Notes under the pieces: generated by a model
Databases searched by the model: none
What the model was told of the DNA's origin: nothing
Seen by the model: only the letters and a program-made list of their open reading frames with translations
Source of the DNA: Oscillibacter sp.
GTDB lineage: Bacteria > Bacillota > Clostridia > Oscillospirales > Oscillospiraceae
Direction: 5' to 3'
DNA length: 33,236 nt
Assembly (NCBI GenBank): GCA_022652815.1
Contig: JALCRR010000018.1
Span: 1 to 33,236 of the forward strand
Position numbers and translations under genes: made by a program
Shown here: positions 1 through 8,410 of the stretch, in pieces
Numbering within the stretch: position 1 is the stretch's first letter
Layout: the number at the start of each line of letters is the position of its first letter

Positions 1-2
1 TC

Positions 3-518
3 GCCGGAGAGCTGATCAAAAACGGCATCTATCCCGATGTTCTGAATGAAAAATACGTCAAGATGCTCTACGATTCCGCGCCGCTTCATGACATCGGAAA
101 GGTCAAGATTCCGGACGCCATTTTGAACAAGCCCGGCAAGCTGACCGATGATGAGTTTGCACTGATGAAAACCCACACCACCGAGGGCGCCAACATCCTC
201 AGAGCGTCTCTTTCCGAAATTGAGGACAACGCGTGGCTTTCCATGGCCATCGACATGGCGGAATCCCATCACGAACGGTGGGACGGCAATGGCTATCCCA
301 ACGGACTTTCCGGCGAGAACATTCCCCTCAGCGCCCGGATCATGGCGGTTTCAGATGTGTTTGACGCACTGGTGTCCAAGCGGAGCTATAAAGAGGCGTT
401 TCCCATTGAAGATGCAATGGCCATCATCCGGGATTGTGCCGGATCGCAGTTTGACCCGAAGATTGTGGCTGTCTTTGTCAATGCGGAAGCAGAGGTTCGG
501 AAGATTGCCAATCTTTAA
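3..518 (+). CDS. HD-GYP domain protein, C-terminal part (5' end outside window)
   Basis: The frame is open to the left edge, so only the C-terminal ~171 residues are present. The HD signature HDIGK and the following K-P-G-K-L-T segment are clear. They are followed by HHERWDGNGYP, which contains the GYP motif, and by the IPLSARIMAVSDVFDAL block typical of HD-GYP cyclic-di-nucleotide phosphodiesterases. Family knowledge: these metal-dependent enzymes hydrolyse c-di-GMP (or c-GAMP) and are usually fused to receiver or sensory domains; any such domain would lie upstream of the window. It ends with TAA and is followed by three successive hairpins, so it is probably the last gene of its unit and not linked to the metabolic genes that follow. 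Confidence 0.93.
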   Translation, partial: AGELIKNGIYPDVLNEKYVKMLYDSAPLHDIGKVKIPDAILNKPGKLTDDEFALMKTHTTEGANILRASLSEIEDNAWLSMAIDMAESHHERWDGNGYPNGLSGENIPLSARIMAVSDVFDALVSKRSYKEAFPIEDAMAIIRDCAGSQFDPKIVAVFVNAEAEVRKIANL

Positions 519-546
519 AGCGCCGTTGACGGCAGCGATTAGAGAA

Positions 547-588
547 ATCGAGTAGGAGGCTCAAAGTAGAGCCTCTCACTTGCTCGAT
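547..588 (+). terminator. Imperfect hairpin after HD-GYP gene
   Basis: Arms ATCGAGTAGGAGGCTC and GAGCCTCTCACTTGCTCGAT pair with a small bulge around an AAAGTA loop, 29 nt after the HD-GYP stop. The run after it (AAATTACTACAATTTTT) is only moderately U-rich, so termination is plausible but not certain. Confidence 0.5.
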
Positions 589-661
589 AAATTACTACAA
601 TTTTTCCAAAAGAAGTTCTGAAAAGGGACTTGATTCTTCCACCAAAGCTTTTTTAGCAAAA

Positions 662-697
662 CACACCGTCCACGTTTTAACTGACGCGGACGGTGTG
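662..697 (+). terminator. Hairpin with 10-bp GC-rich stem
   Basis: CACACCGTCC pairs with GGACGGTGTG across a 16-nt loop and is followed by CCTTTGTAT. It is the second of three hairpins downstream of the HD-GYP gene, either a backup terminator or a repeat element. Confidence 0.45.
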
Positions 698-710
698 CCT
701 TTGTATACAG

Positions 711-741
711 CAAGGGAGTATCCAATTTGGATACTCCCTTG
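711..741. terminator. Perfect 13-bp hairpin, possible bidirectional terminator
   Basis: CAAGGGAGTATCC and GGATACTCCCTTG form a perfect 13-bp stem with loop AATTT. It is followed by TTAAAATATTTTTAAT on the plus strand. It lies between the convergent HD-GYP and GntP-like genes and may end transcription from both. Confidence 0.55.
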
Positions 742-994
742 TTAAAATATTTTTAATAGATGAAAAACATGTGTTATAGCGAAAATTTACATTGAGAAAC
801 ACGAAAATAGCACCTAAGGACATCCTATATGGACAGCTTTTGAGGGTTAATAAAGTATAGAACCCCCCACAACGCGAAGAACGTTCAAAAGAGTCCAAGC
901 AAGGCAATCAGTCTACAATGGTGCTGACAATATCCTTTTAGATCTATTTCATGCCACCCATTTTGCGAATGATCACTACCGACTGAAGCTGCTA
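742..994. other. Non-coding stretch, no recognisable gene
   Basis: This ~250-nt AT-rich stretch lies between the last hairpin and the stop of the GntP-like permease. Short open frames here have no ribosome site and no recognisable protein features. Confidence 0.5.
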
Positions 995-2308
995 TTATGC
1001 CAGACCCGGGAAAAGAGCACACAGCAAGGCGACAGTAGCAGTTCCGCAGGTGGTTGCCACAACGGTGGTAACGAACATAGAAGGATAAATCTCTTTTAGT
1101 TTCATGTGGCACATGGGCAAAAGCATCAGAATCGAACCGCAATACGGCATAGAATCCAGTGTCGTTGCGGCAAATACAGAAACGCGGTGGATGATATTGA
1201 CGTTCAAGCCCATTTTAAGCAGCTTGGGAGCAATCAGAGGCAGTGCGACCAGCTGTCCGGTAGAAGAGCCGCCCGTCAGCATGCACATCAGAGCAACCAC
1301 GAGCCAGCAAATCAGAATCGGAGACAGATTGACACTGGTGATGGCGTTGAGCATGGTCTGAAACGCTTCGGAGTTTGTAATGACCGCTGCAAAACCGCAA
1401 ATGGCAGCCACAGACAATGTCATAGGGACAGACTCGGTAGCGCCCTGACAAATAAGAGATTTCATCTGATTGAGTGTCAGATACTTGTGGAAAAGCACAA
1501 GAGAGAGCAGGCAGCTTAGAATCAGACAGATGATGATATGCAGATTAAAAACATTAAAAACGACAAACAAAAACAGCATTGGAACAATTGAAATTACAAA
1601 ATTAGGACGTGCTGCCGAGGCGTTATTCTGCGGATCAAGGGGATGCCGCTGGAAATGCTCACCCTTTTCTCGCGCATGATTGATCATCTTGTTCATGATA
1701 AACAAGATCACAACAATTTCCACAGCCGCACCGGCCAAACCGGGGATCGGTGCAACTCCCGCGGTGGTTCCGAGGGAAGTCATAGCAGCGACGTTGGTTA
1801 CCTGAGGGCTGCCTGGAATGGTCAGCGTAAACGTATAGGAACCTGCACCCAAAATGCCAAGAATAAATTTCTTGGGGATGTCGCAGCGTTCAAATACGGC
1901 TAGGGCAATTGGATACATCAGAACAATGACGACACCAGCAATGATGCCACCCAGGTTCAGTAATGCACCGATTACCAGAATGATGCCCATACCAATCATA
2001 TTCTTTTTGGTATTGCTGACGTTTTCTTTAAGGAATGCGTTCATAATGGTATCCGCGATTGAAAATGCGGCGCCGCTTTCTCGATAAATGTAAGACTGAA
2101 TACAGCCAAACATCAACATAAAGAAAAAGCTCTTAATTGCTGTACCGATACCGGATACGAAAGTTTCTGTCAAAGAAGCAATGAAGCCGGAGCCGGTAAA
2201 CAGAATTACCACGCAGGCGCCGAGGAATGTGGCAATGTATACAGACCAGTCTTTATACACTAAATATATTACAACCAAAAATCCCAATATACAGCCTATA
2301 ACTCCCAT
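995..2308 (-). CDS. GntP-like permease (ion-transporter superfamily)
   Basis: A 437-residue, strongly hydrophobic protein with about 11-12 predicted membrane segments from the very N-terminus (MGVIGCILGFLVV). The segment containing TIPGSPQVTN, between two hydrophobic blocks, resembles the conserved loop of GntP-type gluconate/carboxylate:H+ symporters, and length fits (430-450). Start chosen at 2308 because AGGAGGAA lies at 2312-2319; a longer frame to 2449 has no such site and would add a non-membrane leader. It is transcribed away from the flavin reductase gene through a shared 380-bp region holding a TGTGCA/TGCACA palindrome. The promoter shares its architecture with those of the NAD-type SDR and the MFS transporter. 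Inference: it imports a hydroxy-acid or other carboxylate used by the cluster. The substrate cannot be read from sequence. Confidence 0.82.
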   Translation of the reverse strand: MGVIGCILGFLVVIYLVYKDWSVYIATFLGACVVILFTGSGFIASLTETFVSGIGTAIKSFFFMLMFGCIQSYIYRESGAAFSIADTIMNAFLKENVSNTKKNMIGMGIILVIGALLNLGGIIAGVVIVLMYPIALAVFERCDIPKKFILGILGAGSYTFTLTIPGSPQVTNVAAMTSLGTTAGVAPIPGLAGAAVEIVVILFIMNKMINHAREKGEHFQRHPLDPQNNASAARPNFVISIVPMLFLFVVFNVFNLHIIICLILSCLLSLVLFHKYLTLNQMKSLICQGATESVPMTLSVAAICGFAAVITNSEAFQTMLNAITSVNLSPILICWLVVALMCMLTGGSSTGQLVALPLIAPKLLKMGLNVNIIHRVSVFAATTLDSMPYCGSILMLLPMCHMKLKEIYPSMFVTTVVATTCGTATVALLCALFPGLA

Positions 2309-2349
2309 AAGTTCCTCCTGATGTTTTTTCCCCCGGGTTTTATGTGTAT

Positions 2350-2384
2350 ATTTTAACGTGTCTGCCAGGAAAAGGCAGTGTGCA
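2350..2384 (-). promoter_or_regulatory. Putative promoter of GntP-like gene with TGCACA box
   Basis: On the minus strand: TGCACA (2379-2384), then CTGCCT as a poor -35 (2373-2378), a 17-nt spacer and TAAAAT as -10 (2350-2355), about 40 nt before the start codon. Box, spacer and -10 have exactly the same spacing as at 7257-7291 and 11932-11966. The weak -35 next to the box suggests an activator-dependent promoter. Confidence 0.6.
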
Positions 2385-2393
2385 GCGTGCACA
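2379..2393. promoter_or_regulatory. Palindromic candidate operator TGTGCA-GCG-TGCACA
   Basis: A perfect 6+6 inverted repeat with 3-nt spacer in the divergent region between the permease and the flavin reductase. The left half-site is the TGCACA box of the permease promoter. The right half could act on the other strand, although no -10 at the matching distance is visible on the plus side. Confidence 0.5.
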
Positions 2394-2692
2394 AAAAAAT
2401 GTCGGTTTTTGTTGATCCCTATATTTTGGGCTCCAATTTTACCTTGCAATTTCTGTGCGTTTTTAACAAAATAGACCTTAAATCAAAAATCGTTTATGCA
2501 AAAAACCACAAATTTACGAAAAAAATTTCGGATAAGAGAAAAAAACGCTCTAGGTGCGCGGCATTTGTATAGGTTTGCCGAAAAGCAGGTTTGTTTGTTC
2601 CGCACAAAATCATGGCTTCTTTTGTTACCCGCAGACATGTAGTCGGCATCCACGTTTCTCTACAATGGAAGTATCCTCCAACAGGGGACGTT

Positions 2693-4672
2693 ATGAATAT
2701 ACATTTAGAAAGGATGAATATTTTGCGGTATAAAATGCTCTTTGAAAAAGGAAAAATCGGACGTGTTACGATTCGCAACCGTGTGGCCATGACTTCCATG
2801 GGCAACGGACTGGCGTCCTGCGACGGAGAGGCATCTGCGGAACTGATTCGATTTTATGAGGATCGTGCCCGTGGTGGCTGCGGCTTGATCTTTACGGAAT
2901 TCACGCGCGTCGATTCCACCAGCGGAGCCTGCAATCCCAACCAGCTCTGCATTGCCGAGCGCAGGCATGTCCGCAGCATGGAGAGGCTGGCTCAGTCCGT
3001 GCAGAGATACGGTGGAAAGCTGTTTGTCCAACTGCACCATGGCGGGCGGGAGGCACCCCCCGCATTGAATGCCGGGCAGGTGCCCATGGCTCCCAGCGCC
3101 GTGCTGAACAAAGTAAGCGGCATCGTTCCGCGGGAAATGACGGTCGAAGAGATTCAGGCAATGGAAGGCAAGTTTATCAACGCCGCCGTGAACTGCATGA
3201 AAGCCGGAGTCGACGGCGTGGAACTGCACGCTGCGCACGGTTATTTGCTCAGTGAGTTTGTGAGCCCCTATACCAATAAGCGGACCGATCTCTACGGCGG
3301 CAGCGTTGAAAATTGCTGCCGCATTGTCACTGAAATTCTGATGGGAATAAAAAAAGCCTGCGGCACGGACTACCCCGTAATCGTCCGTATGAACGGCAGT
3401 GACTTTGTGGACGGCGGTATTGATCTCGATTACGCGGTTGAGGTCGCAAAGGTTCTGGAGGCTGCCGGCGCAGACGCACTGGATGTCAGCTGCGCTGTCT
3501 ACGAGAGCGTGCCGAAGATGATCGAGCCGAACTATTTTGAGGCCGGCTGGCGCAAGTACTTGGCAAAAACCGTGCGGCAAAATGTCTCAATCCCCGTCAT
3601 CGCCGTAAATACGATCACCTATCCCTCCTCGGCTGAGGAGCTGCTGGAAGAGGGCGTCAGTGATTTTGTCGGTGTATCCCGCGGACAGATGGCCGACCCT
3701 GAATGGGTCAATAAGACCAAAGCCGGGCGCGAGGATCTGATTCGCAAATGTATGCGCTGCATGAACTGCAACAAGTCCGTGGTACAAGATCGATATCTCA
3801 GCTGTGCGGCCAATCCCACCACCGGCTATGCCACGTTGTACAACGACGAGACCTTGATCCGAAACGGAGAAGGGCGCAATGTAGCCATTATCGGCGGAGG
3901 ACCTGCGGGAATGCAGGCTGCGATTGTGCTGGCACGCCGCGGTTTTCACGCGGTTTTGTTTGAGAAAAACAGCGAACTGGGTGGGCTCGCCATTCTTGCC
4001 GGCAAGCCGCCTCACAAGGAAATGGTAAATGAGTTTATCAAAACGCTGGTAGCGGAGATGCGCGAATACGGAGTAGAGGTTCACCTGAACACGCTGGCCA
4101 CCGTCCAAAAGCTGAAGGAGCTGGAGCCCTATGCGGTTGTGGCTGCCAACGGCGGGCGTCAGATTGTCCCCAAGATTCCTGGCGTGGATGGCGCAAATGT
4201 TTACGGAATGGCGGAGGTCCTGATGAACCAGGTGGATCTCTCCGGCAAGCGGGTCACCGTCATCGGAGGCGGACATGTGGGATTGGAGACTGCGCATTAT
4301 CTGGCAGAGCATCAAAGCCGTGTGACCGTGGTGGAGATGATGTCGGTTCCCGGCGCCACGATGTATCCGACTGTGCGCAATACGCTTGTCAATATTCTCA
4401 AGGAAGACGGCGTGGAAATCCTTCTCAACCGGGCCATTGCTGCGATTGAGGAAAACAGCATCACGGTGCGGTGCATGGATTCGGAAAAGCAGGAGACCGT
4501 CTCCTATGAGACAGATGCGGTGGTCCTGGCGATGGGCAGCAAGCCTGACCGTGACATGGAGGCCGAACTGGAGGCCAATTTTGAAAGAGTGGTTTATGCC
4601 GGCGATACGGTTGCCCGCGGTTCCATCGCGGAGGCAGTTCGGACGGGAAACGACTATGCTTGGGTCCTTTAA
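2693..4672 (+). CDS. NADH:flavin oxidoreductase, OYE / 2,4-dienoyl-CoA reductase type (BaiCD/BaiH-like)
   Basis: About 659 residues. The N-terminal TIM-barrel FMN domain (to ~340) contains the family signature HAAHGYLLSEFVSPYTNKRTD, with the presumed catalytic Tyr near residue 184. A Cys cluster C-x2-C-x2-C-x11-C at about 353-371 fits a 4Fe-4S site. Next comes an FAD fold (IGGGPAG, ~400-406) and a second nucleotide site (VIGGGHVGLE) ending in a glutamate, favouring NADH. FadH, BaiCD/BaiH and enoate reductases share this layout; they reduce activated C=C bonds. Start uncertain: ATG at 2693 has AGGGGA in front, ATG at 2714 has AAGG directly abutting, and the frame is open upstream to 2591. SDR follows after 38 nt, probably co-transcribed. 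Substrate unknown: enoate, dienoyl-CoA or steroid/bile-acid 4-ene are all possible. Confidence 0.9.
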   Translation: MNIHLERMNILRYKMLFEKGKIGRVTIRNRVAMTSMGNGLASCDGEASAELIRFYEDRARGGCGLIFTEFTRVDSTSGACNPNQLCIAERRHVRSMERLAQSVQRYGGKLFVQLHHGGREAPPALNAGQVPMAPSAVLNKVSGIVPREMTVEEIQAMEGKFINAAVNCMKAGVDGVELHAAHGYLLSEFVSPYTNKRTDLYGGSVENCCRIVTEILMGIKKACGTDYPVIVRMNGSDFVDGGIDLDYAVEVAKVLEAAGADALDVSCAVYESVPKMIEPNYFEAGWRKYLAKTVRQNVSIPVIAVNTITYPSSAEELLEEGVSDFVGVSRGQMADPEWVNKTKAGREDLIRKCMRCMNCNKSVVQDRYLSCAANPTTGYATLYNDETLIRNGEGRNVAIIGGGPAGMQAAIVLARRGFHAVLFEKNSELGGLAILAGKPPHKEMVNEFIKTLVAEMREYGVEVHLNTLATVQKLKELEPYAVVAANGGRQIVPKIPGVDGANVYGMAEVLMNQVDLSGKRVTVIGGGHVGLETAHYLAEHQSRVTVVEMMSVPGATMYPTVRNTLVNILKEDGVEILLNRAIAAIEENSITVRCMDSEKQETVSYETDAVVLAMGSKPDRDMEAELEANFERVVYAGDTVARGSIAEAVRTGNDYAWVL

Positions 4673-4710
4673 GGGAAATTCCCTAAAATATATTGAAAAG
4701 GAGAATAAAA

Positions 4711-5472
4711 ATGTTTGATTTTCATGGTAGAGTGGCTCTGGTGACCGGTGGTTCCTCCGGCCTTGGTTTTGAATTCGCAAAAGCTCTGGCGGGCCAGGGG
4801 GCGGATGTTGCGATCGTTGCGCGCCGGGCAGATCGTCTGGCGGAAAACAAGAGCGAGATTGAGCGTACCTACGGGGTACGTTGCCTGACGGTACAGTGCG
4901 ATGTCTGTGATCCCGACCAGGTCCGCAGTACGGTTGCAAAAGTGATCGCGGAGTTTGGCAAAATTGACATTTTGGTGGCCAATGCGGGAATCGGCGGACG
5001 CGGTGAAGCTGCAGAAATGAGCGACGAGGACTGGATGAAGGTTATCAGCACCAACCTCTGTGGTGTGTACTATTTCTGCCGCGAAGCCGGACGGAACATG
5101 ATTCAAAATCATTATGGACGGATCATCAACATCAGCTCTCTGTATGGTTTGGTTGGCAAGAAGAACATGTGCTCGGCGTCTTACAGCGCAGCAAAGGGCG
5201 GCGTTATCGGCCTCACTAAGGCACTGGCCTGCGAGTGGGGAGAGCACGGAATCACGGTCAACGCCATTAGCCCCGGCTATTACCCCACTGAGTTGATGAC
5301 GCCCTGGATTGATTCGGACAAGTACCTGGAGTTTTTCCGTACTCGCTGCCCCGTCGGACGCAAGGGCAACATGAACGAAGCAGACAGCACCATTCTCTTT
5401 TTGGCTGCGGAGGAATCCAGCTATGTCACCGGCATTACCGTCCCCATGGACGGCGGTTGGACAGCAGGTTAA
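4711..5472 (+). CDS. Short-chain dehydrogenase/reductase (NADP-type)
   Basis: A 253-residue classical SDR. The cofactor motif TGGSSGLG is at 12-19, NAG at 91-93, catalytic Ser near 143 and Y158-x3-K162 (YSAAK). The strand after the glycine motif reads IVARRADRL; Arg at this position usually favours NADP(H). The C-terminus MDGGWTAG is typical of the FabG/7alpha-HSDH/gluconate-5-dehydrogenase branch. ATG 4711 chosen because AAAAGGAG lies at the right distance; an upstream TTG at 4693 overlaps that site. It lies 38 nt after the flavin reductase gene and is followed by a strong terminator, so these two form one unit. It probably interconverts a hydroxyl and a keto group on the substrate or product of the flavoenzyme. 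Confidence 0.9.
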   Translation: MFDFHGRVALVTGGSSGLGFEFAKALAGQGADVAIVARRADRLAENKSEIERTYGVRCLTVQCDVCDPDQVRSTVAKVIAEFGKIDILVANAGIGGRGEAAEMSDEDWMKVISTNLCGVYYFCREAGRNMIQNHYGRIINISSLYGLVGKKNMCSASYSAAKGGVIGLTKALACEWGEHGITVNAISPGYYPTELMTPWIDSDKYLEFFRTRCPVGRKGNMNEADSTILFLAAEESSYVTGITVPMDGGWTAG

Positions 5473-5498
5473 GTTTTTCTTTCACACCCTTACCGAAA

Positions 5499-5535
5499 AA
5501 AACCCCGCGCAGAGAAAATCTTTGCGCGGGGTTTT
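5499..5535. terminator. Strong bidirectional rho-independent terminator
   Basis: AAAACCCCGCGC pairs perfectly with GCGCGGGGTTTT (stem 5499-5510 / 5524-5535). It sits between the convergent SDR and PucR/CdaR-type genes and has A-tract and T-tract on both sides, so it serves both directions. Confidence 0.9.
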
Positions 5536-5553
5536 CAGCTTTGGAGTCCAGCT

Positions 5554-7089
5554 CTATTGAAGGTCAGCGCGGTTGCGATTCTGATAAGAGAAGATCTGGA
5601 AGGAGACCTGCATGGGGAAAAGAAGCTTAAAATCGCAAAGATTGATTCCGCATATTTCCTCAATTTGCTGAATGCGGTAGGTAACCGTGTTGCGGTGCGT
5701 AAACAGAGACTCGGCAGTCTCACTTTTGTTAAATACGCACTGGGTAAATATCCGCAGCGTGTTGAACAGCTCCGTGCCCTTTTTCGCATCATAGTCCAGC
5801 AGCTTTTTCAGTGCCGGATGGCAGCACTGCTCCAGCAGTCGGTCGTCCTGGACACGGTCAATGAGCATAAACAACGTGTAATCCTGAAAGAAAAAGAACG
5901 GAGAGACAAACTCCACGCGGCTTGAATAGGAAAGAGCCTTGGTTGCCTGGCGATAGTATTCTGAAAATTCCGAAATATTGGAAAAATAGTTGCTAATTCC
6001 GCACAGCAGGTGGTATTGCTCTGCCAGCTTTTTTAAAGAGGTCTGAATCTCCCCGGAAACATTGCCGTTGGAATCTGTGGCGATCAGCGCAACCAGAGAA
6101 TTCCTCCAAGGGAAGCAGGGAAGCTCCGGAAGGATCTCCATGATGGCAGGTAGCAGCGCCTGCTCAAAAAAAGCGGCCTCTTTAAAGCCGGCGACCCGAA
6201 TGACCAAAACGCGCATGTATCCGGGAAATTTCAGACAGGCAATTTTTGTGCGCAAAGCCGTCTCATCGGGAGAGGCTCCCGCCACTGCATCCAGCAGAAT
6301 ATTGTTCTGCATAATGGAATTGTAGCTGTCGTAGCTTTTCAGGCGCAGAATCGTCTGCTTGATCCGCTGCGCAAACAGAGGCAGGAGCTGAACGGTCTGA
6401 TTGTCAAAATTAGGAGAGGCGTTGATGGCAAAGAAGTACCCCAGCAGGTTATTTTCGTGGATAATTCGTACCACCAGCACATTCATGCTGCTCTTGACGC
6501 ATAGAAGCTGGAACGGGACCTCCCCGGCCGGCGCCTGACTGGTTTGGCGGCGAGATTCAATGTAGTCCATCAGAAGCTCGTCACAATACCCTTGTTGCAT
6601 ACTGTGCATCCAGATCGGATAGTCCACATAGAAAGGGGAGGAATGGGCAAGAATTTTCCCGGACATGTCAATGGCAGCGAAGAGGTTGCCGGTCTGATTG
6701 AACATCTCGGAGAGAATCAGGTTCAGGCTGTTGCCCATGACCAGTTTTGACACGATGTCGACATAGCGCTGCTGCGCCTGCGGGGCGGTATCCAGCTGCG
6801 TTTTGACGAAACGAAAAGCTGACTCAACCGAGCCACTTGATATGCGGGCGGCATTGACCAGCGTTTTTTGCTTTTGATCTGAAAGACGCCCGCAGTAAAG
6901 CAGGCAGTTTGGAATCGCCGTACTGAAGCCCACCTTCTCGGCATCGAGAAAATAGACGGTATTATCGCTGAAATTGCGGTAATCCTGATCCATCAAATTT
7001 AAATCGGTAATCTCGCAATCCTTACTGATGACGGCGTCGGAAATAATACCGGCCTTTGAGAGAATGTCCATCAGAGTAGAGAACTTCAT
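5554..7089 (-). CDS. PucR/CdaR-family transcriptional regulator, copy 1
   Basis: A 511-residue protein. The C-terminal ~60 residues hold the PucR-type helix-turn-helix (LFTHRNTVTYRIQQIEEICG), preceded by the degenerate GGDEF-like middle domain of this family. The N-terminal ~130 residues (MKFSTLMDILSKAG...) are close to the start of the second regulator at 10245-11774, so the two are paralogues over their full length. Start at 7089 fits GAAGGAGG 10 nt upstream; the longer frame to 7125 is rejected. It is divergent from the NAD-type SDR and convergent with block A. Family members sense carboxylates, sugar acids or purine derivatives and activate adjacent catabolic genes. Inference: it controls some or all of the TGCACA-box promoters. 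Confidence 0.88.
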   Translation of the reverse strand: MKFSTLMDILSKAGIISDAVISKDCEITDLNLMDQDYRNFSDNTVYFLDAEKVGFSTAIPNCLLYCGRLSDQKQKTLVNAARISSGSVESAFRFVKTQLDTAPQAQQRYVDIVSKLVMGNSLNLILSEMFNQTGNLFAAIDMSGKILAHSSPFYVDYPIWMHSMQQGYCDELLMDYIESRRQTSQAPAGEVPFQLLCVKSSMNVLVVRIIHENNLLGYFFAINASPNFDNQTVQLLPLFAQRIKQTILRLKSYDSYNSIMQNNILLDAVAGASPDETALRTKIACLKFPGYMRVLVIRVAGFKEAAFFEQALLPAIMEILPELPCFPWRNSLVALIATDSNGNVSGEIQTSLKKLAEQYHLLCGISNYFSNISEFSEYYRQATKALSYSSRVEFVSPFFFFQDYTLFMLIDRVQDDRLLEQCCHPALKKLLDYDAKKGTELFNTLRIFTQCVFNKSETAESLFTHRNTVTYRIQQIEEICGINLCDFKLLFPMQVSFQIFSYQNRNRADLQ

Positions 7090-7132
7090 GTGCCAGCCTC
7101 CTTCACTTACGAAAAGTTTATGCATTTGTCAG

Positions 7133-7160
7133 ATTGTAACATAGCGTCGGCAAAAAGCAA
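7133..7160 (-). promoter_or_regulatory. Putative promoter of regulator copy 1
   Basis: Minus strand TTGCTT (7155-7160), 16-nt spacer, TACAAT (7133-7138), about 45 nt before the start codon. No TGCACA box accompanies it. Confidence 0.45.
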
Positions 7161-7256
7161 AGCACGGATTTGTAGATTTTCCCGGTGTGGAGGGCTGCCC
7201 GGAAATGATTGGGCTTTGGTCAGCGGAGACAAAATCATGGCAGATTCTATGTTTAA

Positions 7257-7291
7257 TGCACATTGTTCGCAAGGCACAGGGTTGATATGAT
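7257..7291 (+). promoter_or_regulatory. Putative promoter of NAD-type SDR with TGCACA box
   Basis: TGCACA (7257-7262), TTGTTC as -35 (7263-7268), 17-nt spacer, TATGAT as -10 (7286-7291). The stretch TTTAATGCACATTG and the TTGATA at the -10 are nearly identical to those in front of the MFS gene, with the same spacing. Confidence 0.65.
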
Positions 7292-7410
7292 GATCTGGAA
7301 AAAGGGAGACTGTCATGTTCTGGTGGGCCGCCGCAGAGACTCGGGCGACAGCCGCCGTCAAATTCTGCGGACAGTCATTCCAAAAAAATTAAGATATGGA
7401 GGTTTTTAAG

Positions 7411-8265
7411 ATGAAAGAATTCAAGGGAAAAGTAGCTTTGATTACCGGAGCGGCGCACGGTATTGGCCGTTCCTTTGCCATCGAGGCCGCCAAGCGGGGC
7501 ATGAAGCTGTCGCTGGTGGATATTGACGCGGAAAATCTGGTTGAGGCAAAGGCGGAGTGTGAAGAGCTTGGCGCGGATGTTCTTGCAATTTTCACTGACG
7601 TTTCCGTCTATGCGGAGGTTCATGCCTCCGTTGAAAAAACGATGCAGCGGTTCGGGCAGATTGACGTTCTGTTTTCAAACGCTGGAATTGCCACAGCCGG
7701 CAGTATTCTGAATATTCCTGTGCGAGACTGGGAATGGGCAGTCGCAGTAAATACGCTGGGTCTGGCCTACTATACGCATGACGTACTGCCGATCATGGAG
7801 CGGCAGGGGACTCCGGCACACTTCTTGTGCACAGCGTCCGTCGCGGGACTGCGGGCAGGAATGGCTGTCAACCCACCCTATTTTTGCAGCAAGCACGGCG
7901 CTGTCTCCATTGCCGAGTCGGTAAAAGCGCAGGTTGAGGCGGATGGGAGTGACATCGGTGTATCCGTATTTTGCCCCATGTATGTTGCCACGGACATCGC
8001 CAACAGCGAACGGCACCGTCCAGCAAGATTCACGGATCCCGACGATCCCTACTACTCCAGTGAGGAGTACACTACCGCACGAACGACGTTCACGAAGAAT
8101 GTCGCCGGAGGGATGGATGTGAAGAAAATCGGCCCGCGGCTTTTCCGTGCGATTGAGGAAAACCAGATGTATATTGTGTCGCATACCGCCACAATTCCCT
8201 ACATTGAAGAGCGGCACCGCGCCATCGAGGCGGACGCCAAATACGAGCTTACTATCGACCAATAA
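7411..8265 (+). CDS. Short-chain dehydrogenase/reductase (NAD-type)
   Basis: A 284-residue SDR. TGAAHGIG is at 13-20, NAG at 90-92, Ser near 143 and Y157-x3-K161 (YFCSK). Strand 2 ends in LVDIDAENL; the Asp after this strand normally selects NAD(H), in contrast to the Arg of the SDR at 4711. The C-terminal ~70 residues extend beyond the classical 250-residue core, with a hydrophilic insertion rich in Asp/Tyr. ATG 7411 follows TATGGAGG; an earlier in-frame ATG at 7396 overlaps this site. It is a single-gene unit with its own TGCACA-box promoter and a downstream hairpin terminator. Probable role: NAD-linked oxidation of a secondary alcohol in the same pathway, perhaps the opposite step to the NADP-type SDR. 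Substrate not predictable. Confidence 0.88.
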   Translation: MKEFKGKVALITGAAHGIGRSFAIEAAKRGMKLSLVDIDAENLVEAKAECEELGADVLAIFTDVSVYAEVHASVEKTMQRFGQIDVLFSNAGIATAGSILNIPVRDWEWAVAVNTLGLAYYTHDVLPIMERQGTPAHFLCTASVAGLRAGMAVNPPYFCSKHGAVSIAESVKAQVEADGSDIGVSVFCPMYVATDIANSERHRPARFTDPDDPYYSSEEYTTARTTFTKNVAGGMDVKKIGPRLFRAIEENQMYIVSHTATIPYIEERHRAIEADAKYELTIDQ

Positions 8266-8316
8266 CGGCACTCCACCCAGTAAGGGCGTGCAAGCGGAAC
8301 GAGCTCCCTGATCTTC

Positions 8317-8367
8317 GCGCAAGCATGGACGGGCCAAGTCTGACAAGTGGCTTGTCCATGCTTGCGC
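8317..8367 (+). terminator. Rho-independent terminator after NAD-type SDR
   Basis: GCGCAAGCATGGAC (8317-8330) pairs perfectly with GTCCATGCTTGCGC (8354-8367), followed by TGTTTGTTTTGT. The apical 23 nt may fold a second small stem. Confidence 0.85.
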
Positions 8368-8410
8368 TGTTTGTTTTGTGCACTTCCCAAAAGCAGAGAG
8401 CACGTTTTCC

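Noticed and set aside
8380..8395. Fourth TGCACA-like site at TTTTGTGCACTT
   Set aside because: It lies behind the SDR terminator, has no -10 at the conserved distance on either strand, and no gene follows before the IS.
7675..8403. Long minus-strand frame opposite the NAD-type SDR
   Set aside because: The plus-strand frame has all SDR motifs and a ribosome site. The opposite frame is a codon-bias shadow.
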